From NCBI GenBank assembly GCA_038232935.1, contig JBBSMX010000073.1, forward strand, positions 1 through 21,135: a stretch of 21,135 nt of DNA. Reading direction: 5' to 3'. The position numbers and the translations under genes were made by a program. Positions 7,826 to 14,266 of the stretch are shown in pieces. The notes beneath the pieces were generated by a model, which was not told where the DNA came from, did not search any database, and saw nothing but the letters and a program-made list of their open reading frames with translations. Position 1 is the stretch's first letter. Each line of letters begins with the position of its first letter. Source of the DNA: JBBSMX01 sp038232935. Its GTDB lineage: Bacteria; Bacteroidota; Rhodothermia; Rhodothermales; JANQRZ01.

Positions 7826-8614
7826 ATGTCCGATCTCGTGCTGCGCCACCGTGAGGGCCGGGTCCTCACGCTCACCCTCAACCGCCCCGACAAGCGTAAC
7901 GCGCTCAGCGCCGCGCTCGTCGGAGCCCTCGCGGAGGCCCTCGCCGAGGCGGCCGAAGATGATACCGTGCGCGTCGTCGTGCTGACAGGTGCGGGGAAGG
8001 TGTTCTCCGCGGGGGCGGACCTCGCCGCGCTCGAAGCCTTACAGACGGCTTCGCCCATCGACAACCTCGCCGACTCGCAGGCGCTCGCCGACCTGTTCGA
8101 GGCGATCTATCGGCACCCGAAGCCGGTTGTCGCAAAGGTCAACGGGCACGCGATTGCGGGCGGCTGCGGGCTCGCGGCAGTCTGCGACATCGCGCTCGTC
8201 TCGGACCGGGCGAAGCTCGGGTTTACCGAGGTGCGGATCGGGTTCGTGCCGGCCATCGTCTCCGTGTTCGTGCTCCGCAAGCTCGGCGAAGCGGCCGCAC
8301 GCGACCTCATGCTGCGCGGGCACCTGATCTCGGCCGACGAAGCCGTCGCCGCTGGCCTCGTCACTCGCGCCATCGGCTCCGACGACCTCGACGCTGCTAC
8401 AGATGCGCTTGCCCAAGAACTGGCGACCGAGACGAGCGCGACGGCCATCGCCCTTACGAAGCGGCTGCTCGCGGATGTGCCGGGGATGGGGCTCCGCGAG
8501 GCGCTCGACCACGCCGTGCAACTCAACGCCCTCGCGCGCGGCACGGACGATTGCAAGGCGGGCATCGCCGCGTTCCTTTCGAAAACTGACCCGCCGTGGC
8601 GCAGCGGAGCGTGA
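7826..8614 (+). CDS. Enoyl-CoA hydratase/isomerase family protein
   Basis: 262 residues, the usual crotonase length. It is a cytoplasmic acyl-CoA enzyme that likely hydrates an enoyl-CoA in fatty-acid or branched-chain amino-acid breakdown. The oxyanion-hole segments are visible: VFSAGADLAAL (59-69) and HAIAGGCGLAAVCDIAL (108-124). The catalytic acid corresponding to rat mitochondrial Glu164 is present (E135 in GFTEVRIGFVPA). The position equivalent to Glu144 is Gly (GGCGL), a pattern I associate with a Bacteroidota subgroup, so the exact reaction may be isomerase- or methylglutaconyl-CoA-hydratase-like. The ATG at 7826 matches the family N-terminus; an upstream in-frame GTG at 7715 only overlaps the previous gene. 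Confidence 0.92.
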   Translation: MSDLVLRHREGRVLTLTLNRPDKRNALSAALVGALAEALAEAAEDDTVRVVVLTGAGKVFSAGADLAALEALQTASPIDNLADSQALADLFEAIYRHPKPVVAKVNGHAIAGGCGLAAVCDIALVSDRAKLGFTEVRIGFVPAIVSVFVLRKLGEAAARDLMLRGHLISADEAVAAGLVTRAIGSDDLDAATDALAQELATETSATAIALTKRLLADVPGMGLREALDHAVQLNALARGTDDCKAGIAAFLSKTDPPWRSGA

Positions 8615-8616
8615 GA

Positions 8617-8664
8617 GTGTGGGAGTGTGGGAGTGTGGGAGTGTGGGAGTGTGGGAGTGTGGGA
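8617..8664. repeat. Octanucleotide tandem repeat (GTGTGGGA)6
   Basis: Six perfect copies of GTGTGGGA begin two bases after the stop of the enoyl-CoA hydratase gene. Perfect identity between copies implies recent expansion or slippage. Confidence 0.95.
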
Positions 8665-8711
8665 GTCAAGTAGAACCGTATAAATTACCGAGGCCGCCGC
8701 GCTCCGCACCC

Positions 8712-8737
8712 GTAGGGGCGATCCCTTGTGGTCGCCC
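8712..8737 (+). repeat. GTAG-headed REP-like hairpin
   Basis: GTAG is followed by GGGCGA pairing with TCGCCC around a loop containing CCCTTGTGG. A 5' GTAG tetranucleotide before a GC hairpin is the layout of REP elements mobilised by RAYT transposases; no RAYT gene is in the window. From memory the GTAGGGGCGA...TCGCCC motif is common as an interspersed repeat in GC-rich genomes. Confidence 0.55.
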
Positions 8738-8781
8738 TCGTCGGAAATGGCACTACGACCCGCCTTGCAAGTCGGCCGGAG

Positions 8782-8815
8782 CCGGCGGCGGGTCGCCGGG
8801 GCACACCGCCGCCGG
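8782..8815. other. Strong GC hairpin before purM
   Basis: CCGGCGGCGG (8782-8791) pairs perfectly with CCGCCGCCGG (8806-8815) over a 14-nt loop. There is no U tract, so it may be a leader structure, a transcript-stabilising hairpin or a factor-dependent stop. Confidence 0.5.
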
Positions 8816-8859
8816 TATCTTCCGTCTCCGACCCGTTCCCGAGCGGGAGTGCTAGTTTT

Positions 8860-8908
8860 CACGCATCACGCATCACGCATCACGCATCACGCATCACGCA
8901 TCACATTC
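8860..8908. repeat. Heptanucleotide tandem repeat (CACGCAT)6 upstream of purM
   Basis: Six perfect CACGCAT copies (8860-8901) and one degenerate copy (CACATTC, 8902-8908) end 7 bp before the purM start codon. The array occupies the place where a ribosome-binding site would be expected. Confidence 0.95.
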
Positions 8909-8915
8909 CAGAACC

Positions 8916-9914
8916 ATGACCACGTACCGTGACGCCGGTGTCGATATCGCGGCCGGGGAAGAAACCGTCAGCCGCATCAAAGGGCTCGTCCGACAGACGT
9001 TCACGCCGGGCGTGCTCGCCGACATCGGCGCGTTCGGCGGGTTCTTCGCGCTCGACAAAGCGGCCTACCGCGAGCCCGTGCTCGTCTCCTCCATCGACGG
9101 CGTCGGGACGAAGCTGAAGGTCGCCGTCCGCGCCGGGCGGCACGACACGGTCGGGCAGGACCTCGTCAACCACTGCGTCAACGACATCGCCGTCTGCGGG
9201 GCCCGCCCTCTCTTTTTCCTCGATTACCTCGGGACCGGACGGCTGCACCCGGACGTGGCCGAGCAGATCGTCCGCGGCTTCGTGACGGCGTGCAAAGAGA
9301 ACGGCTGTGCGCTCATCGGCGGAGAGACGGCCGAGATGCCCGGCATCTACAGCGACGGCGACTACGACCTCGCCGGCTGCATCGTCGGCGTCGTCGAGCG
9401 TGACGGCGTGCTCGACGGCCGCCGCGTCGAGGCGGGTGACGTGCTGCTCGGGCTGCCCTCGACCGGGCTTCACACGAACGGGTATTCACTCGCCCGCGCC
9501 GTCCTCTTCGAGCACTTCGCCGTAGACGACCGGCCGGACGAACTCGGAGGCGAGACGGTGGGGGAGGTGCTGCTCCGCGTCCACCGCTCATACCTCGACG
9601 CGGTGCAGGCGCTCGTCCACGACGATCTCGCCCACGGCTTCGCTCACATCACCGGCGGCGGGCTCGAAGGCAACACCCGCCGCATTCTCCCCGACGGGCT
9701 CCGACTGGACGTCGACTGGAGCGCGTGGGAACGTCCCCCGATCTTCGAGCTGATCGGGCGCCTCGGCGACGTGCCGGAGGAGGACCTGCGGAGCACCTTT
9801 AACCTCGGCGTCGGTCTGGTAGCCGTGGTGCCGCCGTCGGACGTCGCGCGGGCGATGGAAGTGTGGACGGCGATGGGCGAGCGGCCCGTCGAGATCGGCC
9901 GCGTCACAGGGTAG
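8916..9914 (+). CDS. purM: Phosphoribosylformylglycinamidine cyclo-ligase (AIR synthetase)
   Basis: 332 residues, close to the usual 345. It performs the fifth step of de novo purine synthesis, closing FGAM to AIR with ATP in the cytoplasm. PurM family motifs are clear: SSIDGVGTKLKVA, NDIAVCGARPLFFLDYL, GGETAEMPGIY, GLPSTGLHTNGYSLARAV, the glycine-rich HITGGGLEGNTRRILP and FNLGVGLVAVV. The ATG is set by the N-terminal TYRDAGVDIAAGEE motif. The gene is preceded by a heptamer array rather than a Shine-Dalgarno site, and its TAG stop lies inside a palindrome. No other purine gene is adjacent, so it is not in a pur operon here. Confidence 0.97.
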   Translation: MTTYRDAGVDIAAGEETVSRIKGLVRQTFTPGVLADIGAFGGFFALDKAAYREPVLVSSIDGVGTKLKVAVRAGRHDTVGQDLVNHCVNDIAVCGARPLFFLDYLGTGRLHPDVAEQIVRGFVTACKENGCALIGGETAEMPGIYSDGDYDLAGCIVGVVERDGVLDGRRVEAGDVLLGLPSTGLHTNGYSLARAVLFEHFAVDDRPDELGGETVGEVLLRVHRSYLDAVQALVHDDLAHGFAHITGGGLEGNTRRILPDGLRLDVDWSAWERPPIFELIGRLGDVPEEDLRSTFNLGVGLVAVVPPSDVARAMEVWTAMGERPVEIGRVTG

Positions 9915-9939
9915 GGGCAGGTTTCAAACCTGCCCCTAC
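9911..9939. repeat. Perfect 29-bp palindrome with GTAG head (REP-like), overlapping purM stop
   Basis: GTAGGGGCAGGTTT (9911-9924) and AAACCTGCCCCTAC (9926-9939) are perfect inverted repeats around a single C. The TAG stop of purM is part of the left arm. It begins with GTAGGGGC like the element at 8712. It may act as a bidirectional transcript-end hairpin and/or be a mobile REP-type element. Confidence 0.8.
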
Positions 9940-9956
9940 CTCCCGAACCGAAACCT

Positions 9957-11000
9957 ATGCAGAACCTCGCTGACAAGCCCATCGCCGTGCTCGGAGCCGG
10001 GAGCTGGGGGACGGCGCTCGCCCACAGCCTCGCGGTCTACGGCGCGCACGACGTGAAGCTGTGGGCCCGCCGCCCCGGCCTCGTCGAGCAGATTCGGCGC
10101 GAGCGGCGGAACCTGGACTATCTGCCCAACGCCGTCCTGCCCGAGCGCGTAGCCGTCACGGCGGACATCGCCGAGGCGGTCGAAGGATGCACGCTCGTCG
10201 TATTCGCCACGCCGTCGCAGTCGGTGCGGCCCGTCGCCGGGCACATCGCCGACCGGATCGGGCCGGAGCACATCGTCGTCTCCGTCGCCAAAGGGATCGA
10301 GATCGACTCGCTGATGACGACGACGCAGGTGCTCCGCGACGTGCTGATCGAAGCGGATCCCGCCAAGATCGGCGTGCTCTACGGCCCGAGCCACGCCGAA
10401 GAGGTGGGGGCCGGGCGGCCGACGACCGTCGTCGTGTCGATGCCGGATGCGGAGGCCGCGCGCGCCGCGCAGTGCGCGTTCATGACCGACCGGCTGCGGG
10501 TCTACCTCAACATGGACCTCATCGGCGTCGAGATCGCCGGCTCGGTCAAGAACGTGATGGCGCTCGCGGCGGGGATGGCCGACGGCGTCGGGCTCGGCGA
10601 CAACGCGAAGGCGGCGCTCGTCACGCGCGGCCTCGCCGAGATCAAACGGCTCGGCTTCGCCCTCGGGGCCGACCCGCTCACGTTTTCCGGTCTGGCGGGG
10701 CTGGGTGACCTCATCGTGACCTGCTTCAGCCGCTACAGCCGCAACCGCTACTTCGGTGAGCAGATCGGAAAAGGGCGGACGCTGGAGGAAGTCGAGCAGG
10801 AAATGAAGATGGTGGCGGAGGGCGTGAAAACTACCCTCTCCGTACGCGAACTGGCGCAGCGGCACGGCGTGGAAATGCCGATCACGGAGGCCGTTCACGC
10901 GATCCTCTTTCACCACCTCCGGCCCGAAGACGCCGTCTACGAGCTCATGACGCGGGCCGCCAAAAGGGAAGACATGCTGAGCGTACAACGTGAAGCGTAA
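9957..11000 (+). CDS. gpsA: Glycerol-3-phosphate dehydrogenase [NAD(P)+]
   Basis: 347 residues. It reduces dihydroxyacetone phosphate to sn-glycerol-3-phosphate for phospholipid synthesis in the cytoplasm. The N-terminal Rossmann motif is GAGSWGTALA (13-22). The family signatures VFATPSQSVR, VSVAKGI, YGPSHAEEV, catalytic K198 in EIAGSVKNVMALAAG, and GLAGLGDLIVTCFSRYSRNR are all present. It starts 17 bp after the purM-overlapping palindrome. Oddly, the last codons (SVQREA and the stop) fall inside a degenerate heptanucleotide array, suggesting the C-terminal tail was created or altered by repeat insertion. The tail lies beyond the conserved domain, so function should be unaffected. Confidence 0.97.
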   Translation: MQNLADKPIAVLGAGSWGTALAHSLAVYGAHDVKLWARRPGLVEQIRRERRNLDYLPNAVLPERVAVTADIAEAVEGCTLVVFATPSQSVRPVAGHIADRIGPEHIVVSVAKGIEIDSLMTTTQVLRDVLIEADPAKIGVLYGPSHAEEVGAGRPTTVVVSMPDAEAARAAQCAFMTDRLRVYLNMDLIGVEIAGSVKNVMALAAGMADGVGLGDNAKAALVTRGLAEIKRLGFALGADPLTFSGLAGLGDLIVTCFSRYSRNRYFGEQIGKGRTLEEVEQEMKMVAEGVKTTLSVRELAQRHGVEMPITEAVHAILFHHLRPEDAVYELMTRAAKREDMLSVQREA

Positions 11001-11009
11001 AATGTGAGG
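10982..11009. repeat. Heptanucleotide array across the gpsA stop codon
   Basis: Four diverged 7-bp units, CGTACAA, CGTGAAG, CGTAAAA, TGTGAGG. The TAA stop of gpsA is within the third unit. Confidence 0.6.
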
Positions 11010-11042
11010 GGCACGCTGCTCCATCGTTCTGCTCCCGGTCTC

Positions 11043-11070
11043 CTTACGTTGTACGGCGTACGTTTTAGCG
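11043..11070. repeat. Heptanucleotide array upstream of the AlbA_2-type gene
   Basis: Four diverged 7-bp units, CTTACGT, TGTACGG, CGTACGT, TTTAGCG. It resembles the array at 10982 in inverted orientation (ACGTTGTACG against CGTACAACGT), so the two flank an inverted-repeat gap of about 33 bp. Confidence 0.55.
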
Positions 11071-11107
11071 ACCGAAACCTCCCGGGCCTCTCGCCCATAC
11101 CCACACC

Positions 11108-11758
11108 ATGGACCTGCCTGATCTCAAGCGGTACGTCAGTTTCGGTGAGGGATTCCACATCGAGTTCAAGCGCCGGGCACCGCAGCCCGAACGCCTCGCG
11201 AAGGAAGTCATCGCGCTGGCGAACGCACGTGGCGGCAAGCTCTTCATCGGCGTCGACGACGACGGGACGATCCGCGGCGTGCGCGACGCCGAGGAGGAAC
11301 GGTTCGCGCTCCGGCAGGCCCTAGACGCGCACTGTGACCCGCCCATCGCCGTCGCCATCGAAGCCGTCGAGGTCACGCACAAGCGGGAGGTGCTGGTGGT
11401 CGACGTGCCCGAGAGCCCGGAGAAGCCGCACTACCTCGTCAACGGGAACGGCCGGGTGCGGGCGGCCTACGTCCGCGTCGCTGACCAGAGCATCGAGGCC
11501 AGCCGCGAGGCCGTCCGCCTGATGAAGCACGAGCGCGCGCCGACCGACGTCCGCTTCGAGTTCGGCGACAAAGAGCGGGCGCTCATGCGTTACCTCGACC
11601 GCCACGAGCAGATCACCGTCGAGGGCTTCGCCCGGCTCGCCGACATCCCGAAGCGGCGGGCTTCGCAGACGCTCGTCCTGCTCGCGAAGGCCAACCTCCT
11701 CCGACTCCACCCGAACGAGCGGGCCGACTACTTTACGCTCGCTTACGACGTGAAGTAG
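11108..11758 (+). CDS. Schlafen AlbA_2-type putative DNA-binding protein
   Basis: 216 residues. The N-terminal half matches the AlbA_2 / divergent AAA-4 nucleic-acid-binding domain: EGFHIEFKRR (14-23), LAKEVIALANARGGKLFIGVDDDG spanning about 30-53, and the later HYLVNGNGRVRAAYVRVADQS strand pair. The C-terminal 70 residues look like a winged helix (ERALMRYLDRHEQITVEGFARLADIPKRRASQTLVLLAKANLLRL), as in many bacterial members annotated as transcriptional regulators. It probably binds DNA or RNA; no nuclease or ATPase motif is seen. It sits alone between gpsA and parC with a repeat array upstream and a candidate terminator downstream. Confidence 0.85.
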   Translation: MDLPDLKRYVSFGEGFHIEFKRRAPQPERLAKEVIALANARGGKLFIGVDDDGTIRGVRDAEEERFALRQALDAHCDPPIAVAIEAVEVTHKREVLVVDVPESPEKPHYLVNGNGRVRAAYVRVADQSIEASREAVRLMKHERAPTDVRFEFGDKERALMRYLDRHEQITVEGFARLADIPKRRASQTLVLLAKANLLRLHPNERADYFTLAYDVK

Positions 11759-11762
11759 CGGG

Positions 11763-11799
11763 GTGCCGGCGACGGGAGCATCGGCACTAATCCGTTTTT
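11763..11799 (+). terminator. Candidate terminator after the AlbA_2-type gene
   Basis: GTGCCG (11763-11768) pairs with CGGCAC (11782-11787). TAATCCG then TTTTT (11795-11799) follow. The U tract is displaced 7 nt from the stem, so efficiency is doubtful. Confidence 0.4.
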
Positions 11800-11812
11800 G
11801 CAGCGCGTTGGT

Positions 11813-11829
11813 GTGTCACGGATTGACAC
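11813..11829. promoter_or_regulatory. 17-bp inverted repeat, possible operator upstream of parC
   Basis: GTGTCA-N5-TGACAC is a perfect inverted repeat about 80 bp before the parC start. It overlaps a TTGACA hexamer (11823-11828), but no well-spaced -10 box follows, so the promoter itself is unproven. Confidence 0.35.
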
Positions 11830-11908
11830 CCCTGTGTTGTATGTTGGAGGTAGAAAGGGCTCCGGCCGGAGAGGTCGGGCCACACGAGCCGTTATTGCAA
11901 AAGAAAAG

Positions 11909-14254
11909 ATGCCTGTCGTCGACGTCATCCCGCTCCACGAGACCGCCCGCGAGCGCTACCTCAACTACGCCCTCTCGGTCATCACCAGCCGCGCGCTCCC
12001 GGATATCCGCGACGGGCTCAAGCCGGTGCAGCGGCGGATCCTCTACGCGATGTACACCAACCTCCGGCTGACACCAGAGTCGCGCTTCCGCAAGAGCGCG
12101 ACGGTCGTCGGCGAGGTGATGGGGAAGTATCACCCCCACGGCGACACGGCGATCTACGACGCGATGGTGCGGATGGCGCAGCCTTTCAGTCTCCGCGCTC
12201 CGCTCGTGGACGGCCACGGCAACTTCGGCTCGCTCGACGGCGACAGCCCCGCCGCGATGCGCTACACCGAGGCGAAACTGACCCCGCTCGGCGCGTCGTT
12301 CTCCGAAGAGATCCGCAAGCAAACCGTCCCCTTCCGCCCGAACTACGACGGCACGCTCTTCGAGCCGGTCGTCCTCCCGGCGCAGTTCCCCAACCTCCTC
12401 GTCAACGGAGCGACGGGCATCGCCGTCGGGATGGCGACGAACATGCCGCCGCACAACCTCGGCGAGGTCATCGACGCGGCGATCTACCTCATCGGCAGCC
12501 CGAACGCGTTCGTCCGCACGCTCGTCGAGAAGTACGTGCGGGCGCCGGACTTCCCGACGGGCGGCCGCATCCTCAATACCCCCGAGGAGCTCGTCGCGAT
12601 CTACGAGGACGGGGAGGGGGCCGTGGACCTGCGCGGCTCGTACGAACTCGACGGGAAGAGTCGCGCCATCATCACCTCGATCCCGTACGGGCTCGCGAAG
12701 GGCGATCTGATCGAGAAGATCGCCGACCACATCCGCGAGGGGAAAGTCCCGCAGATCGTGGACATCCGCGACGAGAGCACCGACGACGTGCGCATCGTGC
12801 TGGAGATCCGGCGCGGCGCGGACGCCGAGGCGGCGATGGCGTACCTCTTCAAGCACACGCCGCTCCAGAGCCGCTTCCACGTCAACATGACGTGCCTCGT
12901 CCCGACGGACAACCCGGAGGTGGCCGCGCCGAAAAAGGTGGACCTCCGCGAGGCGCTGCAAGCCTTCCTCGACTTCCGCTTCGAGACCGTCACGAAGCGG
13001 CTCCGGTTCGACCTCGAACTGCTGGAGAAGCGCATCCACATCCTCAAGGGCTTCGTCAAGATCTTCGACGCGCTCGACGAGGCCATCAAGATCATACGCT
13101 CCTCGAAGAACAAGGCCGACGCGGCGCAGCGGCTCATGCACCGTTTCGGCATCGACGACCTGCAAGCCGACGCCGTACTCGAAATCAAGCTCTACCGGCT
13201 GGCCCGGATGGAGATGGACTCGATCCGCGCCGAGCTCGCCGACAAGGAGAGGCAGGCTACGGCGCTCCGCAAGCTGCTCGGCGACGAGAAGGCGCTCTGG
13301 ACCCTCATCAAGCAGGAACTGCGCGAGCTGAAGAAGCAGTTCGCCGACGAGCGCCGCACCGTCATCGCCGGCCCCGACGCCGTGCTCGAATACTCCGCCG
13401 AGGACTACATCACGAAGGAGGACGTCTACGTGATCGTGACGCGCGACGGCTGGGTCAAGCGGCAGCGCTCGTACACCGAGCTCGACGCGATCCGCGTCCG
13501 CGAGGGCGACAGCGTGGCCTACGCCCTCGCCGGCTCGACGCGCGCGACGGCCTGCTTCTTCACGAGCGCCGGCCGGGCCTACACCATCCGCATCGACGAC
13601 CTCCCGCAGACCACGGGCTACGGCGATCCCGTCCAGAAATATTTCGACTTCAAAGACAAAGAGCACGTCGTCGGCGTGATCTCGCTCGACGAGCGGGTGC
13701 TCCCGGAAAGCCTGCCCGACGCCGCTTTCGTCGATCTCGACCTGTTCCAGGGCGACGGGGCCTTGCCCGACGGCGTCGAGGTCGGGCCGTTCGGCGTGGC
13801 GATCACGGACGAGGGGATGTCCGTTCGCTTCACACTCGAGAGCTTCGCCGAGCCGTCGAACAAGAACGGCCGCGTCTACGTCCGGCTGCCGAAAGGCACG
13901 CACGCCGTCGGCGTCGAAGTGGCGCGAGGCGACGAGAACGTGTGCCTCGCCTCGAAAGAGGGGCGCGGGCTCGTCTTCCCCGTAAGCCAGATCCCCGTGT
14001 TCAAGAGCGCCGCGAAGGGCGTGATCGCGATGCGCCTCGACAGCAAGAGCGACCGCGTGCTCGGCTTCGTCGTCAGCGACGCTGCCCGCGAGGGGCTCGA
14101 AGTCGAGACGAGCCGGGGCCGGAAGGAGATCGTCCGCACGACCAAGTTCGAGGTCACGAACCGGGGCAACAAGGGCCGAACGATCATCGAGCGCGGCACG
14201 CTCCGCGCCGTCACTCCGCCGCCTGTCGAGCTTCATCTGAACAGCAACCGTTAA
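11909..14254 (+). CDS. parC: DNA topoisomerase IV subunit A (GyrA/ParC family)
   Basis: 781 residues. It is the breakage-reunion subunit of a type IIA topoisomerase that decatenates chromosomes. The catalytic tyrosine is Y119 in DSPAAMRYTEAKL with R118 before it. The quinolone-pocket stretch KYHPHGDTAIYD has T80 and D84 at the positions of E. coli GyrA Ser83 and Asp87. The isoleucine wedge region and coiled coil follow, and a C-terminal beta-pinwheel begins near residue 500. The GyrA box (QRRGGKG type) is absent, and parE lies just downstream, so ParC rather than GyrA is preferred. The ATG at 11909 matches the family N-terminus; an in-frame extension to 11798 is unlikely. The last coding segment is duplicated downstream. 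Confidence 0.92.
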   Translation: MPVVDVIPLHETARERYLNYALSVITSRALPDIRDGLKPVQRRILYAMYTNLRLTPESRFRKSATVVGEVMGKYHPHGDTAIYDAMVRMAQPFSLRAPLVDGHGNFGSLDGDSPAAMRYTEAKLTPLGASFSEEIRKQTVPFRPNYDGTLFEPVVLPAQFPNLLVNGATGIAVGMATNMPPHNLGEVIDAAIYLIGSPNAFVRTLVEKYVRAPDFPTGGRILNTPEELVAIYEDGEGAVDLRGSYELDGKSRAIITSIPYGLAKGDLIEKIADHIREGKVPQIVDIRDESTDDVRIVLEIRRGADAEAAMAYLFKHTPLQSRFHVNMTCLVPTDNPEVAAPKKVDLREALQAFLDFRFETVTKRLRFDLELLEKRIHILKGFVKIFDALDEAIKIIRSSKNKADAAQRLMHRFGIDDLQADAVLEIKLYRLARMEMDSIRAELADKERQATALRKLLGDEKALWTLIKQELRELKKQFADERRTVIAGPDAVLEYSAEDYITKEDVYVIVTRDGWVKRQRSYTELDAIRVREGDSVAYALAGSTRATACFFTSAGRAYTIRIDDLPQTTGYGDPVQKYFDFKDKEHVVGVISLDERVLPESLPDAAFVDLDLFQGDGALPDGVEVGPFGVAITDEGMSVRFTLESFAEPSNKNGRVYVRLPKGTHAVGVEVARGDENVCLASKEGRGLVFPVSQIPVFKSAAKGVIAMRLDSKSDRVLGFVVSDAAREGLEVETSRGRKEIVRTTKFEVTNRGNKGRTIIERGTLRAVTPPPVELHLNSNR
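14189..14239 (+). repeat. Left copy of duplicated parC 3' segment
   Basis: Codons 761-777 of parC (ERGTLRAVTPPPVELHL). The same 17-residue sequence is encoded again at 14838-14888 with 8 base differences, all synonymous. Confidence 0.9.
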
Positions 14255-14265
14255 GCGAGGCACGC
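14254..14265 (+). repeat. 12-bp direct repeat, left of the Uma2 gene
   Basis: AGCGAGGCACGC at 14254-14265 recurs exactly at 14839-14850. The pair brackets the Uma2 gene almost exactly. It may be an integration or recombination scar. Confidence 0.6.
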
Positions 14266-14266
14266 C

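Larger units (their letters stand above)
8615..8915. other. 301-bp repeat-rich intergenic region upstream of purM
   Basis: There is no convincing ORF. In order it holds an octamer tandem array (8617-8664), a short AT-rich patch with TATAAAT near 8680, a GTAG-headed REP-like hairpin (8712-8737), a strong GC hairpin (8782-8815) and a heptamer array (8860-8908) that ends 7 bp before purM. The patch at 8680 could hold a promoter, but no clear -35 partner is seen. Confidence 0.6.

Noticed and set aside
8617..8908. Repeats considered as a CRISPR array
   Set aside because: Units are 7-8 bp and contiguous with no spacers; no cas genes are present.
9936..11024. 362-codon minus-strand frame opposite gpsA
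   Set aside because: Shadow of GpsA codons; composition is the His/Arg/Asp-rich type of antisense frames.
11860..11871. 12-bp palindrome CTCCGGCCGGAG upstream of parC
   Set aside because: Short GC palindromes are expected in this composition; nothing else marks it as a site.
12128..12163. T80 in the ParC quinolone pocket as a resistance mutation
   Set aside because: Threonine or serine at this position is normal across type IIA topoisomerases; no evidence of acquired resistance.
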